Position numbers and translations under genes: made by a program
NCBI RefSeq assembly: GCF_001552155.1
Contig: NZ_BCQQ01000026.1
Coordinates: 1-63,977, forward strand
Direction: 5' to 3'
DNA: 63,977 nucleotides
From: Actinomadura formosensis NBRC 14204
GTDB lineage: Bacteria; Actinomycetota; Actinomycetes; Streptosporangiales; Streptosporangiaceae
The notes under the pieces: generated by a model
Seen by the model: only the letters and a program-made list of their open reading frames with translations
What the model was told of the DNA's origin: nothing
Database searches by the model: none
Shown: positions 26,090-35,171 of the stretch, one piece after another
Layout of the letters: every line of letters starts with the position of its first letter
Position numbering within the stretch: position 1 is the stretch's first letter

Positions 26090-27658
26090 TCAGCGGGGCG
26101 GCAGCCGGCCGACCTCCACGAGGGCGGCGTACAGGTCGGCGATCAGCATGGGCTGGCGGAGGGTCCCGCCCAGCAGCGACTCGGCGCGCCCCAGCCGGTA
26201 ACGCAGGGAGTTCGGATGCAGGAACAGTGACTTGGACGCCGCGGAGACGTCCAGGTCGTGTTCGAGGAAGGCGGTGACGGCGTCGAGCAGCAGCGGCTGG
26301 CCGGACAGCGGCGCCAGGAAACGCTCGGCCCGCCGCCTCCGCTCGTCGCCGTCGGCGGAGGAGAACATCCACGCCGAGATGGTCAGGTCCTCCCACCACC
26401 GGACACCCGGCTGTTCGTCGTCTTCGCGCGGGCCGCGCATCCGCAGGAACATCGCGCTCTCATGGGAGAGGTTGAAGTCCCCCAGCCTGGTCACGCCGCG
26501 GCCCACGAGGACCGTCATCCCCGTGATGTGGTCCAGCAGCCCGTGCAGCGTCTCGTCCGAAGCCTGCACCAGCGCGATGGTCCAGTCCTCCTGCCGCAGG
26601 GACAGATGCGGGATGCGCATGTGCACGAGGCTCTTCGACAGGTTCTGCCACGCGAGGTGCGGGTTCCGCTCCGCGGTCACCAGCAGGACGCGCCGGTCCT
26701 CCCCTTCGATGAAGCCCAGAAGGCCGGCGCGCTCGACCAGGTCCTCCGAGTAGGGCCGTCCTTGCAGCAGCCGGACGAGCAGCTCGTGCTGGAGCGTGCT
26801 CAGGTGCGCCGGGCTGAGGTCGTGCGTGCCGTGGAGGAACGAGGCCAGATTCGCGACCGCCCTGATGAGGGGGACGTCACGCGGGTCGGGGTCGTGCTGC
26901 CAGGCGGCGAGGATCCAGCCGTAGCGGCGGCGGCCGTAGGCGATCGGGAACGCCATCGACGTCCTGCCGCCCGGTGACGGCAGCGTCACTATGTCGTCGT
27001 GCGCGGCCTGTTCGAGCAGGCCGAACAGCGAACGCGGGAGCCGCGCCGGTTCGGGCCATGTCTGCGTGCCGGCCTCGTCGGTGATGCTCAGCCGGGCCGA
27101 CACCAGCATCCCCAGCCGCCGCATGAGCGCGTGTTCCGGGCTCTCGTCCGGCGGGTGGTCGAACGCCTCGGTGATGCCGGCCAGGTGGGCGTGCGTGTCC
27201 ACCATCTGCTGGAGGAACTCGGGGTCGTCCCGGAGCGCGCAGCGGCGCACGTGGTCGATCACGTCGACCACCGCGGTCTCCAGCGGGATCTCGAAGACGG
27301 GGAAGTCCAGCCGTTCGCCCTCGTCGATCAGCGCCGCCGGCACGCCGCGGGTCTGCACCCCGCTGGCGTAGCCGAGCGCCGCCATGCCCCGGCCGGCGAG
27401 TTCCCGCACGAGCGCGCGCTGCGCCTGGACGTTCGCCCGCAGCCGCATGCCGGTGGTGATCACGATCCAGCCGGGGGACAGCCAGCGCGTCGGTTCGGCG
27501 ATCTCGACCGAGTGCGCGCCCAGCGCGACCGTCGTGGACGCGCGCGCGTGGGCGGTGTGCAGGACCAGGCCGAACCGCGGCACGGCCATCAGGTCCGACA
27601 GCAGCACGCCCCCGCGCCGCGGACGGGGCTCAGCCGGGACGGGGACCTGGTCGGACAT
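26090..27658 (-). CDS. PucR family transcriptional regulator
   Basis: 522 residues from ATG 27658 (GGAGAGGA upstream). The N-terminal PucR sensor domain (about 20-150; GGVLLSDLMAVPRFGLVLHT, PGWIVITTGMRL) is followed by a GGDEF-like middle part and a C-terminal PucR HTH (AVTAFLEHDLDVSAASKSLF, LHPNSLRYRLGRAESLLGG). PucR proteins activate or repress catabolic genes, classically purine or amino-acid breakdown. The gene diverges from the ABC transporter operon starting at 27826, with 167 bases between, so it is that operon's likely regulator and the transported compound or an intermediate its likely ligand. Confidence 0.87.
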   Translation of the reverse strand: MSDQVPVPAEPRPRRGGVLLSDLMAVPRFGLVLHTAHARASTTVALGAHSVEIAEPTRWLSPGWIVITTGMRLRANVQAQRALVRELAGRGMAALGYASGVQTRGVPAALIDEGERLDFPVFEIPLETAVVDVIDHVRRCALRDDPEFLQQMVDTHAHLAGITEAFDHPPDESPEHALMRRLGMLVSARLSITDEAGTQTWPEPARLPRSLFGLLEQAAHDDIVTLPSPGGRTSMAFPIAYGRRRYGWILAAWQHDPDPRDVPLIRAVANLASFLHGTHDLSPAHLSTLQHELLVRLLQGRPYSEDLVERAGLLGFIEGEDRRVLLVTAERNPHLAWQNLSKSLVHMRIPHLSLRQEDWTIALVQASDETLHGLLDHITGMTVLVGRGVTRLGDFNLSHESAMFLRMRGPREDDEQPGVRWWEDLTISAWMFSSADGDERRRRAERFLAPLSGQPLLLDAVTAFLEHDLDVSAASKSLFLHPNSLRYRLGRAESLLGGTLRQPMLIADLYAALVEVGRLPPR

Positions 27659-27825
27659 GGTGTGTCCTCTCCGCGCCCAGGTGGGGTCGCGTGCCGCACC
27701 GGCTTCGGAGATAACGAGAAATGGTCTGCCGCTCTTCGTGGTCGGCACGATGTGCGGCCATGCCGGGCTCGCTGACACTTCTGGGACCGCCGGTGCTCTC
27801 GGGTACCCCGACCTGGAGGAATCCA

Positions 27826-28965
27826 ATGACAACCACTACAGACTCTCGCGGTCCCAGGCGATGGCGTCGCCGGGGCGCCACGGTGGTGACGCTGCTCGCG
27901 ATCGGGGCCCTGGCCGGGTGCCAGTCCCAGACGTCCGAGGGAAGCGGTGGCGGCACCGACTCGTCCGTCCTCTCCGAAGCCGCCGCCACCGTGAAGCAGG
28001 CGTCCGCCGAGGTGACCTCGGGCGTCCCGGAGTCCTCGCCCCCGGCGCTGAAGCGCAAGTCGGTCGTGCTGATCCCGTGCGCGCAGGCGGGCGAGGGTTG
28101 TGCGCAGCCGGCGGCCGGCGCGAAAGCCGCTGCCGAGGCGCTCGGCTGGAAGGCCACGGTCATTGACGGGAAGGGTACCGCCGACGGTCAGAGCGCGGCA
28201 ATCCTGCAGGCCATCAGCCTCAAGCCCGACGGCATCGTCACCTTCGCGGTGGACCCGTCCAGCGTGAAGGGCGCGGTCGAGCGGGCCCGCAAGGCCGGCA
28301 TCAAGATCGTCGCGTCCTCGTCGCCGCCGTCCGACCTGGTCGACTTCGCGGACAACCCGACCAAGGCCGCCTGGGTGAAGACCGGGGAGATCGCGGCCGA
28401 TCTGGTGATCTCCAAGAGCGAGGGGCGCGCGAAGGTGGCGCTCCTGACCGACAAGGAGTTCGCCGCCGTCAACCAGCGCACCGACGCCTTCGCCGCGCGG
28501 ATCGGCAAGTGCGGCGGGTGCGAGCTGGTCGGCACCTCGAACTTCAACTTCTCCGAACTCGGCACCGGGGTGCCGCAGCTCGCGCAGCAGATCGCCCGGC
28601 GCAACCCCGGCCTGAACGCCGTGTACGTCCCCTACGACGCGGCGGTGCCGCCGGTTCTGCAGGGTCTCAAGGCCGTCGGGGCGACCGACGTCATGGTGAT
28701 CTCCGGTGACGGCACGTCCCAGGCCATCCAGTGCATCCGGGAGAAGTGCGGCCAGACCGCGACGGTGGCGTTCGCGCTGGACTGGATCGGCTGGGCGGAC
28801 ATCGACGCGATGAACCGGCTGCTGCAGGGCAAGGACCCGGCGCCCGCGGCGGAGCAGGTCCCGGTCAAGCTCATCACCGCCGAGAACGTGCCCGCCCAGC
28901 CCGGCACGTGGAACGGCGACCTCGACTTCCGGCCCAAGTACCGCCAGCTGTGGGGGATCGGTTGA
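27826..28965 (+). CDS. Ribose-type ABC transporter substrate-binding lipoprotein
   Basis: 379 residues from ATG 27826 with GGAGGA five bases upstream. An Arg-rich n-region and hydrophobic core end in the lipobox LAGC (LLAIGALAGCQSQ). The mature part is a periplasmic-binding fold of the sugar type: VVLIPCAQAGEGCAQPAAGA, ILQAISLKPDGIVTFAVDPS, AVYVPYDAAVPPVLQGLKA, DVMVISGDGTSQAIQCI. Four Cys outside the lipobox are unusual and may form disulphides. It heads an operon with an RbsA-like ATPase, a permease and four catabolic enzymes. The ligand need not be a sugar: family members also bind polyols, purines and amino compounds. Confidence 0.88.
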   Translation: MTTTTDSRGPRRWRRRGATVVTLLAIGALAGCQSQTSEGSGGGTDSSVLSEAAATVKQASAEVTSGVPESSPPALKRKSVVLIPCAQAGEGCAQPAAGAKAAAEALGWKATVIDGKGTADGQSAAILQAISLKPDGIVTFAVDPSSVKGAVERARKAGIKIVASSSPPSDLVDFADNPTKAAWVKTGEIAADLVISKSEGRAKVALLTDKEFAAVNQRTDAFAARIGKCGGCELVGTSNFNFSELGTGVPQLAQQIARRNPGLNAVYVPYDAAVPPVLQGLKAVGATDVMVISGDGTSQAIQCIREKCGQTATVAFALDWIGWADIDAMNRLLQGKDPAPAAEQVPVKLITAENVPAQPGTWNGDLDFRPKYRQLWGIG

Positions 28966-30563
28966 CCTCCGGCGACGAGCCGCTCGTCCGGGCCAGGGGA
29001 CTCCGCAAGGAGTTCCCCGGCCAGGTCGCCCTGCACGGGCTGGACCTGGACCTCATGCCCGGCAGGGTCCACGCGCTCGTGGGCAGCAACGGATCGGGCA
29101 AGAGCACGTTCATCAAGATGCTCGCCGGCGCGTACTCGATCGACGCCGGCACGCTTGAGGTCATCGGGCAGCGGGAGGCCCGGATGAGCCCGGCACGGGC
29201 CTACGTGCTCGGACTGCGGTTCCTGCACCAGAAGCCGACCGTGTTCCCGGCGCTGACCGTCGCCGAGAACATCGGACTGGCCTGCCGCTTCGTCACCAGC
29301 GGACGGATGCGCACGAACCGCCGGGCCGAGGAGGCGAACGCGGAGGCCGCGCTCGACTTCATCGGTTTCCGGCTGGACCCGCGCCGTGCCGTCGGCACCC
29401 TGTCCCCCGTCGGACGCACCATGGTCGCCGTGGCCGCGGCCCTCCAGCATCCGGAAGGGGCGCCGCGGCCGCGTGTGCTCGTCCTCGACGAACCCACCGC
29501 CGCGCTGCCCGAGCACGAGGTGGAGCTGGTCTTCGACCTGGTCCGCGCGGTGACCCTCAACGGGATCAGCGTGCTCTACGTGAGCCACCGCCTTCCGGAG
29601 GTGGTCGAACTGGCCGACCACGTCACGGTCCTGCGCGACGGGGCCAGGGTCCACCATTCGGCGGCGGCCGATCTCGACCACGGCGGGCTCGTCCGGCACA
29701 TCGTCGGCGAGGAGCAGCCCCGGCCCGGCACCCCGGTGCGCGGGACGCCGGTGCACGGGACGCCGGCCCCCGCCGCCGAGCCCGACCGGCCCGCGCTGGA
29801 CGTGCGCGGGGTCGAGACCGCGCGGCTCTCGGACGTGACCATCCGGCTGAACGCGGGAGAGATCGTCGGCATCGCCGGCCTGCTCGGCACGGGACGGTCC
29901 GAACTCCTGAACGTGCTGGCCGGGGCCAGGGCGCCCCGCGCCGGCCGGTGGTCGGTGCGCGGCCGGTCCGTGCGGCCGGGCGACATCCGCGACGCGCGCC
30001 GCGCCGGGCTGGCGCACGTGCCGGAGGACAGGGCGGGCCAGGCCCTGTTCCCCGGCCTGCCGGCGAGCGCCAACCTGCTGCTGCCCGACCTGAAGAAGAT
30101 CACGAGACGCGGTCGCGTCCACCGCGGACGCGAGGCCGCCGAGGCGGCGCGGCTCATGGACGCCCACGACGTCAACCCCCGCGCCCCCATGCAGTCGATC
30201 GCCACCTTCAGCGGCGGGAACCAGCAGAAGGCCGTCATCGCGCGGTGGCTGCGGCTCGACCCGGCGGTCCTCCTCGTCGACGAGCCCACCCAGGCCGTCG
30301 ACGTGAAGGCCAAGTCCCAGATCCATGAGGCGATCCGGCGCTATGCCGCCGGAGGCGGCGCGGCGCTCGTGGTCAGCTCCGACTTCGACGAGCTGGCCGC
30401 ACTCTGCCATCGGGTACACGTCATCCGAGGACGGTCACTGGACCTCCAGCTGAGCGGCCCCCGGCTGAGCGCGCAGGCACTCCTCGACGCGGTCAGCTGG
30501 GAGCCCGCGCACGATGACGAGCACCCCCCGTCCGCGACCGTGAGAGGTGCCTTCGGTGCATGA
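28962..30563 (+). CDS. Ribose-type ABC transporter ATPase (two ABC domains)
   Basis: 533 residues, TTG start overlapping the binding-protein stop by 4 bases. Domain 1 (1-245) has Walker A GSNGSGKST, an unusual loop around LSPVGRTMVAVAAAL and Walker B VLVLDEPTAAL. Domain 2 (270-520) has the degenerate P-loop GLLGTGRSELL, signature TFSGGNQQKAVIARWL and VLLVDEPTQAVD. This is the RbsA/MglA layout, with one efficient and one reduced ATP site. A short repeat, GTPVRGTPVHGTPA, links the domains. It powers import through the permease encoded next. Confidence 0.9.
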   Translation: MTSGDEPLVRARGLRKEFPGQVALHGLDLDLMPGRVHALVGSNGSGKSTFIKMLAGAYSIDAGTLEVIGQREARMSPARAYVLGLRFLHQKPTVFPALTVAENIGLACRFVTSGRMRTNRRAEEANAEAALDFIGFRLDPRRAVGTLSPVGRTMVAVAAALQHPEGAPRPRVLVLDEPTAALPEHEVELVFDLVRAVTLNGISVLYVSHRLPEVVELADHVTVLRDGARVHHSAAADLDHGGLVRHIVGEEQPRPGTPVRGTPVHGTPAPAAEPDRPALDVRGVETARLSDVTIRLNAGEIVGIAGLLGTGRSELLNVLAGARAPRAGRWSVRGRSVRPGDIRDARRAGLAHVPEDRAGQALFPGLPASANLLLPDLKKITRRGRVHRGREAAEAARLMDAHDVNPRAPMQSIATFSGGNQQKAVIARWLRLDPAVLLVDEPTQAVDVKAKSQIHEAIRRYAAGGGAALVVSSDFDELAALCHRVHVIRGRSLDLQLSGPRLSAQALLDAVSWEPAHDDEHPPSATVRGAFGA

Positions 30564-31554
30564 CGTCCAGAGCGTCCCCCTCGGGGGAAGAGCATCGCTG
30601 CTGCGCAGGCTCAAGGCGATCGGGCACCCCCGGTTCCTCGGGCTCCAGCTGCTCGTCGTGCTGACGGTCTTCTTCAGCGCGATCTACAACATCACCTTCT
30701 TCAGCGCCGACAACTACCGGGCGATCGCCTCGAACGAGTCGGTCGGCATCATCCTCGCGATGGCGCTGCTGGTGTCCCTGGTCATCGGGCATTACGACCT
30801 GTCGATAGCCAGCGTCCTGACGCTCTCGATGATCACGGTCACCGGGCTGCTGCAGGAGTTCCAGCTCAACCTGTGGACGGCATGCCTGGCCGGGGTGGCG
30901 ACGGGCCTGCTCGTCGGCGTCGTCAACGGGATCGCCGTCGCGGTGTTCAGGGTGAGCTCCCTCGTCGCGACGCTGGCCACCGGCAGCATCGCCCTGGGTA
31001 TCGCCCAATGGTGGACCAACGGAAGGCTCTTCACCGAGCACATCCCGTCGTCCTTCACCGACCTCGGGAACTCCGAACTGTTCGGCGTGCCGGTGATCTT
31101 CGTGCTGGCGCTCGTCATCGCCGCCGCCGTCTGGTGGGTGCTGGAGCAGACGCCGCTGGGCCGCTACCTGTACGCGCTCGGCGACAACCCGTCCGCCGCC
31201 GACCTCGCCGGTCTGCCCACCCGGGCGCTGACGATCGGGACCATGGCCGCCGGAGGCGCGCTGGCCGGGTTCGCGGGGGTCGTCGAGACCGCCAAGCTCG
31301 GCGCCGGCAACCCCACCATCGGGACCGCGTTCCTGCTCCCGGCGTTCACCGCCGTGTTCCTCGGCGCGACGATCATCAGGATCGGTGTTCCGAACGTCGT
31401 CGGCACCATCATCGCGGTGCTGCTGATGGCCGTGCTCGTCGCCGGTCTCAACCAGTCCGGCCTGCCGTTCTACGTCGAGCCCCTGCTGAAGGGGGCGGTT
31501 CTGCTCTTTGCGGTCGCCATCACCCTCAAGGGGCACGGCGGCAGGGCGCGGTGA
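30556..31554 (+). CDS. Ribose-type ABC transporter permease
   Basis: 332 residues from GTG 30556 (AGAGG eight bases upstream; GTG 30547 is too close to it). At least eight hydrophobic helices are visible, for example LQLLVVLTVFFSAIYNITFF, SVGIILAMALLVSLVIGHYD and ALAGFAGVVETAKLGAGNPT. The DLSIASVLTLS stretch is the conserved BPD_transp_2 signature after helix 2-3. It overlaps the ATPase gene by 8 bases. A single permease probably forms a homodimer. Confidence 0.88.
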   Translation: MHDVQSVPLGGRASLLRRLKAIGHPRFLGLQLLVVLTVFFSAIYNITFFSADNYRAIASNESVGIILAMALLVSLVIGHYDLSIASVLTLSMITVTGLLQEFQLNLWTACLAGVATGLLVGVVNGIAVAVFRVSSLVATLATGSIALGIAQWWTNGRLFTEHIPSSFTDLGNSELFGVPVIFVLALVIAAAVWWVLEQTPLGRYLYALGDNPSAADLAGLPTRALTIGTMAAGGALAGFAGVVETAKLGAGNPTIGTAFLLPAFTAVFLGATIIRIGVPNVVGTIIAVLLMAVLVAGLNQSGLPFYVEPLLKGAVLLFAVAITLKGHGGRAR

Positions 31555-31582
31555 GCGAGCGGATGAAAGAGGGGGAGAACGA

Positions 31583-32383
31583 ATGCTGATCGATACGAAC
31601 GCGCTCGGGACGGTCATCGAGCTGTCCCACGAAATGGCGCGGGGGATGCCGAACCACGTTTCGCACCCCGAGTTCAACCTGGTGCCCTACTACCGGCTCG
31701 GCGACTTCGAGCTCGACGACGGCTACTGGGGATGCAACGAGCTGCTCCTGATGTCGGGGCATTCCGGCACGCACCTGGACGCGATCGGGCACGTCGCCAC
31801 CCACGGCGCCGTCTTCGGCGGCGTACCCGCCGCGGACGCGCAGCGGGGCATCGACGGGCTCGGCGCGCACGGCATCGAACAGGCGCCCGCCTTCGTGCGG
31901 CGCGGCGTCCTCCTGGACGTCGCCGGCCACCGCGGAGCCGACATCGTCGATCCCGCGGAGGCCGTGACCCGGCAGGACCTGGAGGACGTCGCCGGGGCCG
32001 CGGGAGTGGAGATCACGACCGGGGACTGCGTTCTCGTCCGGACCGGCTGGGCGGCGCACTGGACGGACCCCGCCGCCTACATGGGAGGCACCACCGGGAC
32101 GCCCGGTATCGACGTCGCCGCCGCCCGATGGCTGGCCGACCTCGGCGCGAGCGTCGTCGGCGGGGAGACGGCCGTCGTGGAGCACCATCCGGCGGGCGGC
32201 ACCGCCCTGCCCGTCCACCAGGAACTCCTCGCGGGCCGCGGAGTCCACCTGCTGGAGAACATGGACCTCGGCGGCCTTCGCGGCGTCACGACGTTCCTCT
32301 TCCTCTGCCTTCCGCTGCGCATCCGGGGGGCCTCCGGGTCGCCGGTCCGTCCCGTGGCGATCGTCGCCGGGGAGAAGCCGTGA
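31583..32383 (+). CDS. Cyclase family (kynurenine formamidase-like) metal hydrolase
   Basis: 266 residues from ATG 31583 with GGGGGAG upstream. The metal-binding signature HSGTHLDAIGH (HxGTHxDxxxH) is intact at about residues 57-67, and the second His/Glu region EHHPAGGTALPVHQEL lies near 199-214. Members hydrolyse N-formyl amides (kynurenine formamidase), lactams or esters with divalent metal. Position between a transporter and an amidohydrolase suggests opening of a cyclic amide or removal of an N-acyl group from the imported compound. The gene following overlaps its stop by 4 bases. Confidence 0.85.
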   Translation: MLIDTNALGTVIELSHEMARGMPNHVSHPEFNLVPYYRLGDFELDDGYWGCNELLLMSGHSGTHLDAIGHVATHGAVFGGVPAADAQRGIDGLGAHGIEQAPAFVRRGVLLDVAGHRGADIVDPAEAVTRQDLEDVAGAAGVEITTGDCVLVRTGWAAHWTDPAAYMGGTTGTPGIDVAAARWLADLGASVVGGETAVVEHHPAGGTALPVHQELLAGRGVHLLENMDLGGLRGVTTFLFLCLPLRIRGASGSPVRPVAIVAGEKP

Positions 32384-34014
32384 CCGCCGACGCCGATCTC
32401 GTCCTCGATGACGCCGTCGTCCACGGCACGGGCCTCGCGGCTCCCGCGAACGCCATAGCCGTCAAGGCGGGCTGGGTGGTCGCCGCCGGCGACGCCGCGC
32501 GTGCCATGACGGCCCGCCGCAGAGTGTCCCTCGGCGGGCGCACCGTCATCCCGGGTTTCCACGACGGCCACGTCCACACCGGGCGGTTCGGGATGGGGCT
32601 CCGCCAGGTCGACCTCTCCGACGCCACCTCCCTCGACGAGGTCTACGAGCGCGTCGCGCGCCGGGCCGCCGAACTGCCGGCCGGCTCCTGGCTGATCGCG
32701 CACAGCTACGACCACACGGCGCTCGGCGACCGGCACCCGTCGCGCGGACCGCTCGACCGTGTCGCCCCGGGCCATCTCGTCTGGCTGAAACACCGCACCG
32801 AGCACATGGGCGTCGCGAACTCGCGGCTGCTGGCCCGCGCCGGCGTCGACCGCTCCACCCGTGTCGACGGCGGCACCGTCGACCTCGACGCCGACGGGGT
32901 GCCCACGGGACTGCTCGTGGAGACCGCCCAGGCGTTCGTCAACGATCTCATCGTCCCGGTTTCGCACGAGGAACTCGTCCAGGCGATCGACGCGGCGCAC
33001 ACCCACTACCTGTCCCAGGGCGTGACCTCCTGCCAGGAGGCGGGCGTCGGCGGCGGCTGGATCGGGCTCAGCCCGGACGAGGCGCTGGCCTACGAGGACG
33101 CGCTCGCCCGGGGGATGCTCCGGGTGCGCACCGTCCTCATGCCGAGCTACGAGGTACTCGAACCGAGCGGACCGCACGGTGAACTGCGGCTGCCGGACCA
33201 CCTGCCCCACTATTTCACCGACCCCCTGCTGCGGTGGGGGCCGGTGAAGATCTTCGCGGACGGTGCGCTGAGCACGCGGACGGCGGCGGTCACCGAGGAC
33301 TTCTGCCACCACCCCGGGCAGACCGGCCTGCTGCAGGCGGAGCCCGAGACGCTGCGAGACCGCATCGTGGCGGCGCATCGCAGCGGCTGGCAGATCGCCA
33401 CCCACGCCATCGGCGACCGGGCCATCGACGTCGTGCTCGCCGCCTACCAGGAGTGCCTGGGGCACCGCCTCGACGATGATCCGCGGTTCCGGATCGAGCA
33501 CTGCTCCGTGGTCCGCCCCGACCAGGTGACCCGGATGGCCGCGCTCGGCGTGGTCCCGGTCATGCAGAACTTCTTCGTCGAGGCGCTCGGGGACGTCGCC
33601 GAGGCGAACCTCGGACCCGACCGGGCGCGGTGGTGCTACCGGCTGCGTTCCCTCCTCGACCGCGGCGTCCCCGTCGCGAACAGCTCGGACCGTCCCATCG
33701 CCGAGGGCGCACCGTTGCGGGCCCTTCACCGGATGCTGGTACGCCGCACCGCCTCGGGAGCGCCCTTCGGCGAGGAGGAGCGGATCGACCCGCTCTCGGC
33801 CCTCAAGGTCGCCACCTGGAACCCCGCGTTCGCATGCCGCATGGAAGGAGAGGTGGGCCTGCTCCAGCCCGGCTACCGCGCCGACATCGCGGTGCTCGAC
33901 GACGACCCCGTCACGGCCGATCCCGACCGGGTCGGCGCCATCACGGTCGCGGCCACCTTCGTGAACGGCGAACTGAAGTACGACGCCATGGGGACGGGCC
34001 ATCCGATCGAGTGA
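32380..34014 (+). CDS. Amidohydrolase family 3 (YtcJ-like) metal-dependent hydrolase
   Basis: 544 residues, GTG start overlapping the cyclase stop. Amidohydrolase signature HDGHVHTGRFG (HxH) at about 64-74, conserved LKHRTEHMGVANSRLL, KIFADGALSTRTAAV, IATHAIGDRAID, RIEHCSVVRPDQ and NSSDRPIAEGAPLRALH. This is the large YtcJ/Amidohydro_3 subfamily, which usually hydrolyses amide or lactam bonds; its natural substrates are poorly defined. In this operon it would act after import, before or after the kinase-lyase pair. Confidence 0.87.
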   Translation: MTADADLVLDDAVVHGTGLAAPANAIAVKAGWVVAAGDAARAMTARRRVSLGGRTVIPGFHDGHVHTGRFGMGLRQVDLSDATSLDEVYERVARRAAELPAGSWLIAHSYDHTALGDRHPSRGPLDRVAPGHLVWLKHRTEHMGVANSRLLARAGVDRSTRVDGGTVDLDADGVPTGLLVETAQAFVNDLIVPVSHEELVQAIDAAHTHYLSQGVTSCQEAGVGGGWIGLSPDEALAYEDALARGMLRVRTVLMPSYEVLEPSGPHGELRLPDHLPHYFTDPLLRWGPVKIFADGALSTRTAAVTEDFCHHPGQTGLLQAEPETLRDRIVAAHRSGWQIATHAIGDRAIDVVLAAYQECLGHRLDDDPRFRIEHCSVVRPDQVTRMAALGVVPVMQNFFVEALGDVAEANLGPDRARWCYRLRSLLDRGVPVANSSDRPIAEGAPLRALHRMLVRRTASGAPFGEEERIDPLSALKVATWNPAFACRMEGEVGLLQPGYRADIAVLDDDPVTADPDRVGAITVAATFVNGELKYDAMGTGHPIE

Positions 34015-34136
34015 GGCCGACGCGGGGATCTGATCAGCCCCCGAATGATCCCCGCCCTCTTCTCCCCCGGGCGAAGCCCGCCCGGCATCTGACGGTCGCC
34101 CCTGCCTTGAATCCCCCCGCTACAGAGAGATGCCCT

Positions 34137-35171
34137 GTGGAAATCCTCAACTCGTTGCTCGACTCCCCAGCGCCCGAGGTGGGGATCGGCACCGCCCGCG
34201 ACCTCGCCGGCACGCTGTTCGGCGTCAGGGGAACGGTGCGCCGCCTGGCCGGTGAACGCGCCCAGAACTTCCACATCGTGACCTCGGATGACGGGGAGTG
34301 GGTCCTGAAGGTCGCGCACCCCCGCGACACCGCCGGCGTGGACACGCAGGTCGCAGCCCTCCAGCATCTCGCCGAGCACGCCCCGCGGCTTCCGGTGCCG
34401 CGGCCGCGGCTGCCGCTCGGGCCCGCGCGGCTGTCGGCGGCCTGGTCCCAGGTCACGCCGGACGGGGTTGCCGAGCGGCGGGTCCAGATGTGCAGCTTCC
34501 TGCCGGGACGCACGGCGTCGGCCGAGCGGGTCGGCGCCGCCCAGCGAACGGCGATCGGCCGTACGCTGGCCCTCCTGCACGAGGGCCTGTCGGGCTTCGA
34601 TGCCACCGCGGCGCCGCCGAGCCCGTGGAATCTCCTGGAGTTCGCCGCCGTCCAACGGCTGGTCCGCGCTTCGATGCCGCCCCACGTCCCGGACGAGCAC
34701 GCCGGGGAGCTGGAGCACCTGACGGCGCACGCACTGCCGATCCTGCACGAACTGCCGCGTCAGGCACTGCACAACGACTTCAACCCGAACAACCTGCTCC
34801 TCGACGGCGACCGCGTCAGCGGGATCATCGACTTCGGTGACCTCGTCATGGCGCCGCGCGTCCAGGACGTCGCGATCGCGGCCGGCTACCGCATCGCGGC
34901 CGACGGGCATCCGCTCGCCGGCCCCGCGGACCTGGTGCGCGGATACCACCGCCATTCGGCCCTGAACGGGGGCGAGATCGCGTTGCTGCGCGATCTCATG
35001 GCCGCGCGGCTGCTGAGCGTGCTCGCGATCGCGGCGTGGCGGGCCGAGCAGGACCCGAGCAACGCCGCCTACCTGCTACGGAACGTGCCCGCCGCCCGCT
35101 CCGCGCTACTGCGGCTGTCCACCGTCGGGTGCGATGAGGCGGCGGCCTATTTCACAAGGAGCCTGTCCTGA
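34137..35171 (+). CDS. Aminoglycoside-phosphotransferase-fold kinase, hydroxylysine-kinase-like
   Basis: 344 residues, GTG start 122 bases after the amidohydrolase. APH fold: nucleotide lysine in GEWVLKVAHP, the catalytic Brenner motif LHNDFNPNNLL at about 215, and IIDFGDLVMAP (metal Asp). The sequence matches the APH part found fused or adjacent to class III aminotransferases, as in hydroxylysine kinase and related small-molecule kinases that phosphorylate amino alcohols. The next gene encodes exactly such an aminotransferase-fold protein with 4 bases of overlap. A choline/homoserine kinase-like specificity cannot be excluded. Confidence 0.83.
   Translation: MEILNSLLDSPAPEVGIGTARDLAGTLFGVRGTVRRLAGERAQNFHIVTSDDGEWVLKVAHPRDTAGVDTQVAALQHLAEHAPRLPVPRPRLPLGPARLSAAWSQVTPDGVAERRVQMCSFLPGRTASAERVGAAQRTAIGRTLALLHEGLSGFDATAAPPSPWNLLEFAAVQRLVRASMPPHVPDEHAGELEHLTAHALPILHELPRQALHNDFNPNNLLLDGDRVSGIIDFGDLVMAPRVQDVAIAAGYRIAADGHPLAGPADLVRGYHRHSALNGGEIALLRDLMAARLLSVLAIAAWRAEQDPSNAAYLLRNVPAARSALLRLSTVGCDEAAAYFTRSLS
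35156..35161 (+). promoter_or_regulatory. AAGGAG ribosome-binding site that fixes a CTG start
   Basis: AAGGAG sits 6 bases before CTG 35168. No ATG, GTG or TTG occurs in that frame between the upstream stop at 35135 and GTG 35255, which is too far inside the conserved protein. Confidence 0.7.
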
